Shown: one piece after another, positions 45,199 to 55,300 of the stretch
How the letters are laid out: every line of letters begins with the position of its first letter
Position numbering within the stretch: the first letter of the stretch is position 1
Source of the DNA: Haloflavibacter putidus
GTDB lineage: Bacteria > Bacteroidota > Bacteroidia > Flavobacteriales > Flavobacteriaceae
Length of the DNA: 64,000 bases
Assembly (NCBI RefSeq): GCF_006546625.1
Contig: NZ_VIAR01000004.1
Span: 124,001 to 188,000, forward strand
Direction of reading: 5' to 3'
Notes under the pieces: model-generated
Database searches by the model: none
The model's input: only the letters and a program-made list of their open reading frames with translations
Told to the model about the DNA's origin: nothing
Position numbers and translations under genes: made by a program

Positions 45199-45774
45199 AG
45201 TTTTAGTTTTTAAAAGATTTATGAATTAAAATTACAAAAAGGTATTTATTCAGGGTGTTTAGAATTCGTTAATAAATAACTTATAAAGTTATAAAATAAA
45301 TCAGTTTTTTTTTAAAATAAATTTACTTAACATAAAAAATGCATAGTTTTTAGGTGTTTAATCTGAATATTACTGTATGCCTATTTTAAATGCATATTTA
45401 TATTTATCCTTTTTTGGTAGCAATAAATGTTGTCTGTTTTTTTAATAGTCGAAAAAATAAGGTTTAAGCCGGTTGATTTGCTAAAAATCCTGCTTACGAA
45501 TTTCCAGCAGAGATTCAAGCTAATTTTAATAAAAAATTCTGTAAGAATAGAGTTTTTATCTTATCATCTGGTTGTGCTTTCCGGAAGGTTTTGAAAATAA
45601 GAGTTACTTATAGGAAAATTATACGATATATATATATAAACACTAAACATTTTTACAGATTCTTTAAAGTGTATAGTTAAAGTAATTATAAATAGCAAAA
45701 ACTAAATTTTTAAAAATATATCTTTAAGAATATAGACGTTAACTAACAGCTTTAGACTAATAAAAAATTAGCCA
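45199..45774. other. long AT-rich intergenic region
   Basis: 576 bp between divergent genes. It is strongly AT-rich, including a run of alternating AT near 45628-45640. I found no reading frame, tRNA or clear hairpin. A length this great between divergent stress genes suggests regulatory sites, but no consensus TTG-TANNTTTG promoter was found by eye. Confidence 0.5.
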
Positions 45775-46224
45775 ATGATCTTTTTAAAAATTATTCTAGG
45801 AAGTATCTGTGCAACTACGATAATGACTGTATTTAGTTATATATATGAAGAAATGAATAAAGGAATGTTTAAGGAACCGCAGCTTTTAAATTTTTTGGTA
45901 AGAAATTCTTCTTTATCATTTTTTCCGCGCCGTAGCCACATATTGGGGTGGGGTCTTCATTATTCAATTGGTTTGGTTTTCGCTATTGGCTTTGAATTAT
46001 TGCTCTTTTATCAAATTATTAATTTTTCTGTGGGGCGAGCTTTAATTTTTGGTTTTGTTATAGGGATTATTGGTATCATTGGGTGGAATATTATGTTTCG
46101 TTTATCTAAAAAACCAGAAGCTTTTAACAGCATTCCTTTTTATAGACATATTTTAATAGCTCATTTACTTTTTGGTGTGATTCTCGGCTTATTCTATAAA
46201 CTTTGGAATATATATATTATATAA
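45775..46224 (+). CDS. four-helix membrane protein of unknown function
   Basis: 149 residues, four predicted membrane helices: about 1-22 (FLKIILGSICATTIMTVFSY), about 60-80 (GLHYSIGLVFAIGFELLLFY), about 87-107 (ALIFGFVIGIIGIIGWNIMF) and about 127-147 (HILIAHLLFGVILGLFYKL). A polar loop contains SLSFFPRRSHILGWG. No named family is recognised. It stands 232 bp upstream of ku on the same strand, but probably as a separate transcript. Confidence 0.65.
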   Translation: MIFLKIILGSICATTIMTVFSYIYEEMNKGMFKEPQLLNFLVRNSSLSFFPRRSHILGWGLHYSIGLVFAIGFELLLFYQIINFSVGRALIFGFVIGIIGIIGWNIMFRLSKKPEAFNSIPFYRHILIAHLLFGVILGLFYKLWNIYII

Positions 46225-46456
46225 AAAAAAGATCAATAATTTTTCATAATATACGTTTTCGACAAAGACACCTAAAGGTTTAAAGCTTTAGATTCTTAGT
46301 TGATGCAGTAGAAAGTCAATATTTTTTAAAAATTTAAAAACAGCCCAAGGAGATATGTTTTGTTCTATCTTCCCACTACATTCTCGCTTAGGGACGGGAA
46401 CAAAAACTCAAACTCCAAGTGATAAAAACTAATTACATAAAATAAATAAAAGTAGT

Positions 46457-47233
46457 ATGCGATCAATTTGGAATGGTTCTATAAGTTTTGGTTTAGTATC
46501 TATTCCCGTTAAATTATACTCGGGTTCAGAAAGCCATAAATTAGATTTGGATATGCTGGATAAAAAAGATAATGCACGTATTCGGTATAAACGGGTTAAT
46601 GAAGAAACAGGAAAAGAAGTAAAGTGGGAAAACATCGTAAAAGGTTTTAAAAAAGAGGATGCTTATGTGGTTTTGGAAAAAGAAGATTTTGACAAGGCCA
46701 ATATGAAAAAAAGTAAAACCATAGACATAGAAGAATTTATAGCAGAAGAGGAGGTTGCCGATGTACTTTTTAAAAAACCCTATTTTGTAGAACCTCAAAA
46801 AGATGCCGGAAAATCATATAATCTTTTACGTAAAGCTTTAAAGAAAACCGGCAAATTGGGAGTAGCTACCTTTGTAATGCGCCAAAAAGAACATTTAAGT
46901 TTAATTGGCGTGTATAAAAATATTTTGGTTTTGCACGTTATTCGGTTTGCCGACGAAATTAGAAATCCATCCGATTTAAAAGTGCCCAAAACTAAAGTGG
47001 CTAAAAAAGAAGTAGATATGGCCATTTCGCTTATTGAACAATATACTACAGATTTTAGTTTTAAAAAATTTAAAGACCATTATAACGACCAATTGATGGC
47101 GATAATTAACTCTAAAGCCAGTGGTAAAAAGGCAAAAGTAGATAGCTATAAAGAAAATGAACCTACCGGTGCAGAAGACCTTATGGCAAAGCTAAAAGCA
47201 AGTTTAAATAAAAAGAAGGAAAAAGCCTCCTAA
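46457..47233 (+). CDS. ku: bacterial Ku protein (non-homologous end joining)
   Basis: A 258-residue homodimeric ring that binds DNA double-strand ends and recruits LigD. Seen: MRSIWNGSISFGLVSIPVKL (the classic start), LDMLDKKDNARIRYKRVNEE, KKPYFVEPQKDAGKSYNLLR, GVATFVMRQKEHL and a lysine-rich C-terminal tail (MAKLKASLNKKKEKAS) that helps bind DNA and ligase. ligD starts 2 bp after its stop, so the two form the complete bacterial NHEJ operon. Confidence 0.97.
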   Translation: MRSIWNGSISFGLVSIPVKLYSGSESHKLDLDMLDKKDNARIRYKRVNEETGKEVKWENIVKGFKKEDAYVVLEKEDFDKANMKKSKTIDIEEFIAEEEVADVLFKKPYFVEPQKDAGKSYNLLRKALKKTGKLGVATFVMRQKEHLSLIGVYKNILVLHVIRFADEIRNPSDLKVPKTKVAKKEVDMAISLIEQYTTDFSFKKFKDHYNDQLMAIINSKASGKKAKVDSYKENEPTGAEDLMAKLKASLNKKKEKAS

Positions 47234-47235
47234 GC

Positions 47236-49659
47236 ATGAGCTTACAAGAATATTCCGAAAAAAGAAATTTTAATCAGACTCCGGAGCCTAAAGCTAAGCT
47301 AAACAAGAGCAATTCTTTGCGCTTTGTAGTGCAGCGGCATAAGGCTAGAAGTTTACATTACGATTTGCGTTTGGAGATAAACGGGGTTTTAAAAAGCTGG
47401 GCTATACCAAAAGGACCTTCTATGAATCCTGACGATAAACGCTTGGCTATAGCTACAGAAGATCATCCGGTAGAATACTTAAGGTTTGAAGGCGTGATAC
47501 CTAAAGGAAACTATGGTGCGGGCAAGATGCAAATATGGGATAAAGGTTTGTACGATACTTTGCAAAAAGAAAAAAAAGCACTTTTAGAGGATTATCGTCA
47601 GGGAAATTTAAAAATTGAACTTTACGGAAGTAAGCTTAAAGGAGCCTTCGCCTTAGTTCGTACCAATAATAGTGAGAACGATAAGCAATGGCTGCTGATT
47701 AAAAAAAAAGATAAATACGCAACAAACTTATTTTATGATGCAGAGACTTTTGTAGGGAAGAAAACTTCTACTAAAAAAGGAAAAACTATACAATTAAACC
47801 CCGAAAAACCAATAAAACCAATGTTGGCCGGGACGGCAACTAAAATTTTTAATCATCCAGACTGGATTTACGAACTCAAATGGGACGGTTACCGAATGTT
47901 GGCAAATATAAACCATGGTGAAGTAAGTTTGTATTCGCGCAACGGGATTTCTTACAAAAGCCAATACCCTTCTTTGGTAGATGATTTAGAGCAAATTCCG
48001 CATACAGCTATTTTAGACGGAGAAGTGGTGGTGGTAGATAAAAAGGGAATTTCAGATTTTCAGGCTATGCAAAATTATTCTGAAAAGACAAAAGGAGAAC
48101 TACGATATTATGTTTTTGATATGCTTTTTTTAAATGGACACAGCATGTTAAATCTACCACTAAAAGACCGTAAAAGTTTACTCCCGGAACTTTTAGAAGA
48201 CGCGAAGCATATTTTTTATTGCGATCATGTTGAAGGCATGGGAAGTGCTTTTTATAAAAAAGCTATAGATGCAGGTATGGAAGGGGTATTGGCAAAAAAA
48301 GCCGACTCTTCCTATAGCGTGGGAAGCCGCTCTGAAAATTGGTTAAAAATAAAAACTGTAGAAAGTCGGGAAGCCATTATTTGCGGGTACACTGCTTCCC
48401 ATAAAGCTGTTTTTGGTTCATTGATACTTGGCATGTATGTAGAGCAAAAGCTTACTTATATTGGTAATTGCGGTACCGGTTTTTCTTATAGAATACAGCA
48501 AAATTTACTGCAAAAATTCCAAGCATTGGAGACAGAAAATAGTCCTTTTAACCAAAATATAAACTTAAAAGGAAGAAAAGCCCATTGGATAGAACCTTTA
48601 CTTATTTGTGAAGTAATTTATTCTGAAATTATCAAAAAAGGATTATTGCGACACCCTGTTTTTAAAGGTCTTCGGGAAGATAAAAACACAACCGAGATAG
48701 GACCTGAAAAGAAAATTGCAAAAAAAGAAAAGATACCAGTTGCAAGCTCTAAAAAATCTGAGACCCTCGAAATTGACGGACATCCGGTACCTTTTTCCAA
48801 TTTAGAGAAAGTATATTGGCCAGAATCCGGATTAAAGAAATACGATATTATAGATTATTATTTAAAAATAGCAGAAACTATTCTTCCGTACCTAAAAAAC
48901 CGGCCTCAAAACCTACATAGACATCCTAACGGAATTGAACAGCAAAGTTTTTACCAAAAAGATAATGAAAATCTGCCTTTTTGGATAGCTACTAAAAACC
49001 TATATTCTACTTCTTCCCAAAAAGAAATAAACTACTTGTTATGTCAAAATAAAGCAAGTTTGTTATATATGGCTAATTTAGGCTGTATTGAGTTGCACCC
49101 ATGGAATTCGAAAGTTGGTAGTTTAACAAAGCCAGATTATACGGTAATCGATTTAGACCCTTCTGAAAAAAATAACTTTACGGAAGTTCTTGAAGTGACT
49201 TTGGCGGCAAAAGAAGTTCTAAGCAAAGCCAAGGTAGATGCTTATTGTAAAACTTCCGGTTCTAAAGGTATTCATATTTATATACCACTGGGAGCAAAGT
49301 ATACGTATAAACAAGCGAGAGATTTTACGAAGTTACTTTGTTATTACATTCAAAATAAACTTCCTGGACTTACCACTTTAGAGCGCAGTAAAAAAAATAG
49401 GAAAAACCGGATATATTTAGATTACTTACAGAACCGAAAGGGACAAAGCCTTGCCAGCGCTTACTGTGTAAGACCCAAAAAATACGCCCCGGTTTCTACG
49501 CCTGTAAGCTGGAAAGAGATAGAAAAAGGCTTTGCAATAACAGATTTTACGGTACATAACCTTCCTAAACGTATAGAGAAAAAAGGAGATATTTTTAAAC
49601 CTATTTTAGGACAAGGGATAAGTATAGAAAAGGCTCTAGAGTATTTAGAATCTAAATAA
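47236..49659 (+). CDS. ligD: DNA ligase D (3'-phosphoesterase, ligase, polymerase)
   Basis: An 807-residue multifunctional NHEJ ligase. Domains in order: 3'-phosphoesterase (about 25-165; FVVQRHKARSLHYDLRLEIN), ATP-dependent ligase (about 190-490; catalytic K215 in ELKWDGYRM, EGVLAKKADSSYSVG), and a C-terminal primase-polymerase (about 515-790; VIDLDPSEKN with the metal aspartates, KTSGSKGIHIYIPL). The PE-Lig-Pol order is that of Pseudomonas LigD. It is coupled to ku by a 2-bp gap. It repairs double-strand breaks in non-dividing or desiccated cells. Confidence 0.97.
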   Translation: MSLQEYSEKRNFNQTPEPKAKLNKSNSLRFVVQRHKARSLHYDLRLEINGVLKSWAIPKGPSMNPDDKRLAIATEDHPVEYLRFEGVIPKGNYGAGKMQIWDKGLYDTLQKEKKALLEDYRQGNLKIELYGSKLKGAFALVRTNNSENDKQWLLIKKKDKYATNLFYDAETFVGKKTSTKKGKTIQLNPEKPIKPMLAGTATKIFNHPDWIYELKWDGYRMLANINHGEVSLYSRNGISYKSQYPSLVDDLEQIPHTAILDGEVVVVDKKGISDFQAMQNYSEKTKGELRYYVFDMLFLNGHSMLNLPLKDRKSLLPELLEDAKHIFYCDHVEGMGSAFYKKAIDAGMEGVLAKKADSSYSVGSRSENWLKIKTVESREAIICGYTASHKAVFGSLILGMYVEQKLTYIGNCGTGFSYRIQQNLLQKFQALETENSPFNQNINLKGRKAHWIEPLLICEVIYSEIIKKGLLRHPVFKGLREDKNTTEIGPEKKIAKKEKIPVASSKKSETLEIDGHPVPFSNLEKVYWPESGLKKYDIIDYYLKIAETILPYLKNRPQNLHRHPNGIEQQSFYQKDNENLPFWIATKNLYSTSSQKEINYLLCQNKASLLYMANLGCIELHPWNSKVGSLTKPDYTVIDLDPSEKNNFTEVLEVTLAAKEVLSKAKVDAYCKTSGSKGIHIYIPLGAKYTYKQARDFTKLLCYYIQNKLPGLTTLERSKKNRKNRIYLDYLQNRKGQSLASAYCVRPKKYAPVSTPVSWKEIEKGFAITDFTVHNLPKRIEKKGDIFKPILGQGISIEKALEYLESK

Positions 49660-49732
49660 GCATAATATTCAATCGGTTACAGTTAGTATTTGATAGACTT
49701 TGCGTTACTAGATAATTGTAGCAGATATGCTT

Positions 49733-49764
49733 AAAAAAACACCTCCGGAACGGACCGAAGGTGT
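49733..49764 (-). terminator. intrinsic terminator of katE
   Basis: Arms at 49739-49748 (ACACCTCCGG) and 49755-49764 (CCGAAGGTGT) pair with one mismatch over a 6-nt loop. On the minus strand the stem is followed by TTTTTTT, 40 bp beyond the katE stop. Confidence 0.8.
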
Positions 49765-49803
49765 ATAATAAATTTCGAAATTGAGTTTGCGTACTCTGGT
49801 AAT

Positions 49804-51942
49804 CTAAGCCGGGATTTTTTTTGCTTTTTCTTCGCGCTCCCAATTTCTATGCTTGGCTATACCTTCAATAAATTTTTGTGGATTTTTATTGATAAAAACA
49901 CAAGCATCCTCTTTAAATTCCTTTCCGTAAGTGGCGTCTAATAATTGTTCTCCTTCTTTACTTACGGCAATAGCTTTACAATGTTTTAGCGCTTCATTAA
50001 TAAATTTTTTCGCTTTAGCTTCTTCTAACAAAGCATTTACACTTTTTTCGCCTCCCGGAACGAAGACGGCATCGAAAAGCACGCTTTCTGTAGTTAGTAA
50101 TGCTGCATCAACCTGATGTTCTTTTCCTTTGTCACATTTTACCGTTCCGCCATGAGTGGCCAACAACTGAATTACTGCTCCTTTTTCTTCTAAAGCTTCT
50201 TTCATTTCCATCAAGGCTTTACCGTCAAATCCATCGCTTACCAATACTGCAATTTTTCTACTTGTAATACGATCTGTTTTTAAATGAGTTTGACTTAAGG
50301 CTTCTGATTTTTCTAAATAATTCTTTTTTTCTTTTGGCTGGTGTTTCTCGACATCAGCATCTGCACCAATAGCTTGGTTTACCGGATTTTCTATTTCGGA
50401 AGGAATTTCCATACCTAAACTTTCGGATACTTTTTGGGCTAGATCCTTATCTATTTGTGAAATTAAATAGAGCATTCTTTTTTTTATGTGGTCGTATGTG
50501 CATTTACCAATTTCAAAAGCATAAGCAGCTGCCAAATGTTCCTTTTCCCAATCTTGAAGACTGCGGTAAAATAAAGCCGGTTGACTATAATGATCGCTAA
50601 AACTTTCACTTCTTTCTCGTACTTTTTTTGCATCTACTCGTTCTTCATAAGAAGTAAAACCTCCTTCGGCCATTTTGGCTAGATGCGGACATCCGCCACC
50701 AATTGAGTTTGGAAAATAAGCTGTTTTTCCTTTATTAATAGTCATACGCATATGCGCATCCCGTTGGTTATTATGTACTTCATTAACGGGGCGATTAATA
50801 GGAATTTCGTGAAAATTGGGACTTCCTAACCGCGATAACTGGGTGTCTGTATACGAAAAAAGGCGCCCTTGTAATAACGGGTCATTGGTAAAATCTATTC
50901 CGGGAACCAAATGACCGGGATGAAAAGCCACTTGTTCAGTTTCCGCAAAGAAATTATCGGGATTTCTGTTTAAGGTCATTTTTCCTATCCTTTTAACAGG
51001 AACCATTTCTTCCGGAATTAATTTAGTAGGATCTAATAAATCAAAATCAAATTTATGCTCATCTTCTTCCGGTACAATTTGAAAACCTAATTCCCACTCC
51101 GGATATTGTCCTGCCTCAATAGCATCCCATAAATCACGGCGATGAAAATCACTGTCGGCTCCATGAATTTTTACTGCTTCGTCCCAAGTAATAGAATGGA
51201 CGCCCAGCAAAGGTTTCCAATGAAATTTTACAAAATGCGATTTCCCTTCTTCGTTAATGAGGCGGAAAGTATGAATTCCAAAACCTTCCATCATTCTAAA
51301 ACTTCTTGGAATTGCCCGATCACTCATAAGCCAAATTTGGTTATGAAGCGTCTCTGGGGTGTGTGAAACAAAATCATAAAATGTGTCATGAGCAGATGCT
51401 GCTTGCGGAATTTCTCTGTTGGGTTCCGGTTTAACCGAATGAATAAGATCTGGAAATTTCATAGCATCTTGGATAAAAAATATGGGCATATTATTGCCAA
51501 CTAAATCAAAAACACCTTCTTCTGTATAGAATTTTGTAGCAAAACCTCGCACGTCTCTTGCCAAATCTGCCGAACCTTTACTTCCGGCTACCGTTGAAAA
51601 ACGAACAAAAACAGGGGTTTTTCTCGAAGTATCTGTAAAAATTCCGGCTTTGGTGTATTTTTCTTGACTTTCGTAAAGTTCAAAATGCCCGTGGGCTCCG
51701 CTTCCGCGAGCATGCACAATACGCTCAGGAATACGCTCGTGATCAAAATGGGTGATTTTCTCTCTTAGAATAAAATCTTCTAATAAGGTGGCGCCGCGTT
51801 CTCCAGCTTTAAGAGAATTATTGGTGTCATTTACTTTTAGCCCTTGATTAGTGGTCATAGATTGGTCTTTCCCGTCTTCTTTATTCTTTTGTAAATCTTC
51901 TGACTTGGAAGTAGAATTGTCGTTTTGTTTAGGTTTACTCAT
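49804..51942 (-). CDS. katE: large-subunit catalase HPII with C-terminal DJ-1/PfpI-like domain
   Basis: A 712-residue clade 2 catalase. The catalytic His is in [15 protein letters not shown], the Asn in [20 protein letters not shown], and the proximal heme Tyr in [19 protein letters not shown]. After about residue 565 a flavodoxin/class I amidotransferase-like domain follows ([37 protein letters not shown]), as in E. coli KatE. The long charged N-terminal arm (residues 1-50) stabilises the tetramer in relatives. It removes hydrogen peroxide in stationary phase. It is convergent with ligD and has its own terminator. Confidence 0.96.
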   Translation of the reverse strand: MSKPKQNDNSTSKSEDLQKNKEDGKDQSMTTNQGLKVNDTNNSLKAGERGATLLEDFILREKITHFDHERIPERIVHARGSGAHGHFELYESQEKYTKAGIFTDTSRKTPVFVRFSTVAGSKGSADLARDVRGFATKFYTEEGVFDLVGNNMPIFFIQDAMKFPDLIHSVKPEPNREIPQAASAHDTFYDFVSHTPETLHNQIWLMSDRAIPRSFRMMEGFGIHTFRLINEEGKSHFVKFHWKPLLGVHSITWDEAVKIHGADSDFHRRDLWDAIEAGQYPEWELGFQIVPEEDEHKFDFDLLDPTKLIPEEMVPVKRIGKMTLNRNPDNFFAETEQVAFHPGHLVPGIDFTNDPLLQGRLFSYTDTQLSRLGSPNFHEIPINRPVNEVHNNQRDAHMRMTINKGKTAYFPNSIGGGCPHLAKMAEGGFTSYEERVDAKKVRERSESFSDHYSQPALFYRSLQDWEKEHLAAAYAFEIGKCTYDHIKKRMLYLISQIDKDLAQKVSESLGMEIPSEIENPVNQAIGADADVEKHQPKEKKNYLEKSEALSQTHLKTDRITSRKIAVLVSDGFDGKALMEMKEALEEKGAVIQLLATHGGTVKCDKGKEHQVDAALLTTESVLFDAVFVPGGEKSVNALLEEAKAKKFINEALKHCKAIAVSKEGEQLLDATYGKEFKEDACVFINKNPQKFIEGIAKHRNWEREEKAKKIPA

Positions 51943-52357
51943 AGCTTTCTGTTTTTTAATAAAGTCTTTAAATTTAAGTAAATTAATTCGAAATTATTAT
52001 GGATAGAAAGTTTCTTTAGTGTTAAAAAAATATATTTTTCGCTTATAAGTACTTTTTTAAAAAATACAAACACAGGTCTTCCCCTGGTTACTATTTAGAA
52101 AAAATCATAACTATTCTAATGCAGTTTTAAAGAAAATTTGTTTTGCCATCTATTACTAAAATGCAGAATTTAAATAAGTTGGCTAACAGGGCTACAATAC
52201 CGGGAAGATAGAAAATAGAATTACAAAACCAATTATACCTGCGTAGTGATTTACAATAGCTTTAAAGAAAAATTGTTTACTTATAACCGGTGGTTTAGTC
52301 GGTTCATTACAATTAAAATTTTAACTTTATAGCAAATAATATTTCCAATCTAAATCA
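51943..52357. other. intergenic region between katE and the restriction-modification gene
   Basis: 415 bp between divergent genes. AT-rich, no reading frame or hairpin of note. A TAATTTCG box on the minus strand near 52000 is one base off the -7 consensus for katE but lacks a TTG partner. Confidence 0.45.
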
Positions 52358-55300
52358 ATGGCATTATTTCAAACTTCGGTTTTAAAAAAGTACCTTAAAA
52401 CACAAGATCAAGACCAGATTAATAAAGCGTATAAAAAGTTTAGCAACTACTTTTTAAATCTGTCTATTCAAGAAAATATCAAGAGTTCTAAAGAAGAAGA
52501 GTACCAAGGTATTTTTCTAACAGAGCTTTTTGTAAAGGTTTTAGGCTATACGATGAAACCTAATATAGATTTTAATTTGGTGGCAGAATATAAAAACCAA
52601 ACCAATTCGCGTAAAGCAGATGGCGCAATTTTAAAAGAAGATTTAGCCATAGGCGTTATAGAACTTAAAGGTGCCAATACCAAAGATTTAGAAAGTATTC
52701 GTAAACAGGCTTTTGACTATAAAGCTAATCAAAAAGGATGTAAATATGTAATTACTTCCAACTTCGAAAAACTACGGTTTTATATTAACGATGCAACCGA
52801 GTTTTTAGAGTTTGATCTTTTCGGTTTAACCGAAGAAAAATTTGCATTACTCTATTTATGTCTGCAAAAAGAAAATGTAGTAAACAATATTCCATTAGAA
52901 ATAAAGGAAGCTTCTTTGGTAGAAGAAAACCAGATTACCAAAGGTTTTTACAAAGATTATTCTGTTTTTAAACGCGAGTTGTACCGCGATTTGGTGCGCA
53001 ATAATGCTAAAAATTTAAAAGCAATTCGTAAAAATGAATTGCTTAAAGAAATTGAAGAAACAGCTACGCTTAACGCGGAAATTGCTCGCTTAGAGAAAAA
53101 CGTAAAACTTACATTATTTAAGAAGTCGCAAAAACTTATAGACCGCTTTCTATTTATCTTCTTTGCCGAAGATCGCGGACTTTTACCGCCTAATGCTATT
53201 TTACAAATTATAGAAGATTGGCACAAACTTAAAGACCTAGATGTAAACCAACCACTTTATGAGCGGTTTAAACTCTATTTTAATTACTTAGATACCGGAA
53301 GAAAAGGCACCGACACAAAAGCAGAAATCTTTGCTTATAACGGTGGACTTTTTAAACCGGATGCTATTTTAGATTTACTGGAAATTAACGATGAGTTGCT
53401 CTATAAACATACTTCCCAACTTTCCAGCTATGATTTTGAAAGCCAAGTAGACGTTAATATTTTAGGACATATTTTTGAAAATTCGCTAAACGAAATAGAA
53501 AGTGTAAGCGCAGAAATTGAAGGCGAAAATTTTGAAAAACAAAAAAGCAAACGTAAAAAAGATGGCGTTTTTTATACGCCCAAATACATTACCAAATATA
53601 TTGTAGAAAATACCATAGGTAAACTTTGTCAAGAAAAGAAAAGCGAGCTTAATTTTCACGAAGAAGATTATTTTGAAGTAAAAAAAGGCACAAGAACTGC
53701 CACCAAAAAGAAACTTATAGCAACCTTAGATACATATCGCGATTGGCTGTTGCAACTCACTATCTGCGATCCGGCTTGCGGCTCTGGCGCGTTTCTAAAC
53801 CAAGCATTAGAATTTTTAATCGCAGAACACGCCTATATAGATGAGCTTAAAGCAAAGGTTTTGGGCGGTGCCATTGTGTTTAGTGATATAGAAAACACCA
53901 TTTTAGAAAACAATATTTATGGCGTAGATATTAACGAAGAAAGCGTAGAAATTGCCAAGCTTTCTTTATGGTTACGAACCGCACAACCGCGTAGAAAATT
54001 AAACGATTTGAGCAGCAATATTAAATGCGGAAATTCTTTAATAGAAGATAAAAGCGTTGCTGGCGATAAAGCTTTTAAATGGGGAAAAGAATTTCCGGCG
54101 GTTTTTAAAGAAAAAAACAAAAAAGCCTATCATATTACCACAGCCATTCACGACAGCCGAACTTCTGCCAGAATGGAAGAATATGAGGTGCGTAAACGTC
54201 GGGATTTTGGAACCAATCCTTATCCCAATATTGTTTATTTTACTCCCGAAGACGATTTTGTGATTACCAAAACTTTAAAAGAAATTGTAGAAGAAGATAA
54301 CCTCCTTGTTTTGGCTTACAATATTTGCGGCGATCACATTCATTTATTGCTAGTGTGTGAACTTGATGAAATACCGCGCATCATGCAAAAAATAAAAGCA
54401 GTAACCTCAAAGAATGTCCGTATTGCACGGGAGCGTAGTACACACAATACAAGGGAGCATGCTCCCTTGCAGGGTACATACCTGCAGAATGCTCCTTTGC
54501 GACCTGCAGGTAATACAACAAGGGAGTATGATGCACGTAATACAAGAGAGCAAGATGCACGCAATACAAGGGAGCAAGATGCACGCAATACAAGGGAGCA
54601 AGATGCACACAATACAAGGGAGCATGCTCCCTTGCGACATGTAGAATTGCGACGTGCTCCCTTGCAGGATACAAACCTGCAGCATGCTCCTTTGCGGAAA
54701 GTAAAGAAGAAAAACAAACCGTTGTGGCAACAAAAATACAGCGCACCAAAAGAGATCACAAGTACAGAACAACTCACCAACACGCTGAACTACATTAAAG
54801 GCAACCGCAGCAAACACGAATTAGAACCGCATCCTAAAAAAACGCAGGAATTAATTCATGGTATGCTTTGCACGTACACCGAAGCTTTTAAACCAGAATA
54901 CACCGGCGGTTTTGATGTGGTAATTGGGAATCCGCCTTATTTGAGAAAACAAGGACTGGTTGAGCATTATCCTAAAATGGTAGAATACTATGAGCAAAAC
55001 TTCATTTCGGCAACTTCAAATTATGATATTTATGCGCTTTTTATGGAGCGTTCTTACGGGTTAATTAATCAATATGGAATAACTTCTTTTATCTTACCAC
55101 ATAAATTTTTAATAGCAGATTTTGGTTTGGGAATTCGGAAATTCTTCAAGGAAAAAACTGCCGTAAATAATCTAGTACATTTTGGCTCTGAGATTGTCTT
55201 TACGGAAGCAGCCACTTATACTTGTATTATAGATTTAACCAAAACCAGAAAAGAAAAGTTACGCTTTAAAAAACTAAAACCCGAACAGTTATTTGACCCG

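Noticed and set aside
54530-54625. Possible CRISPR-like array (four 24-bp repeats)
   Set aside because: The repeats are contiguous without spacers, lie within a coding frame, and no cas gene is present.
54340-54817. Three long minus-strand frames opposite the repeat array
   Set aside because: They are shadows produced by the 24-bp repeat and palindromes, which lack stops on either strand; the plus-strand frame continues a real enzyme on both sides.
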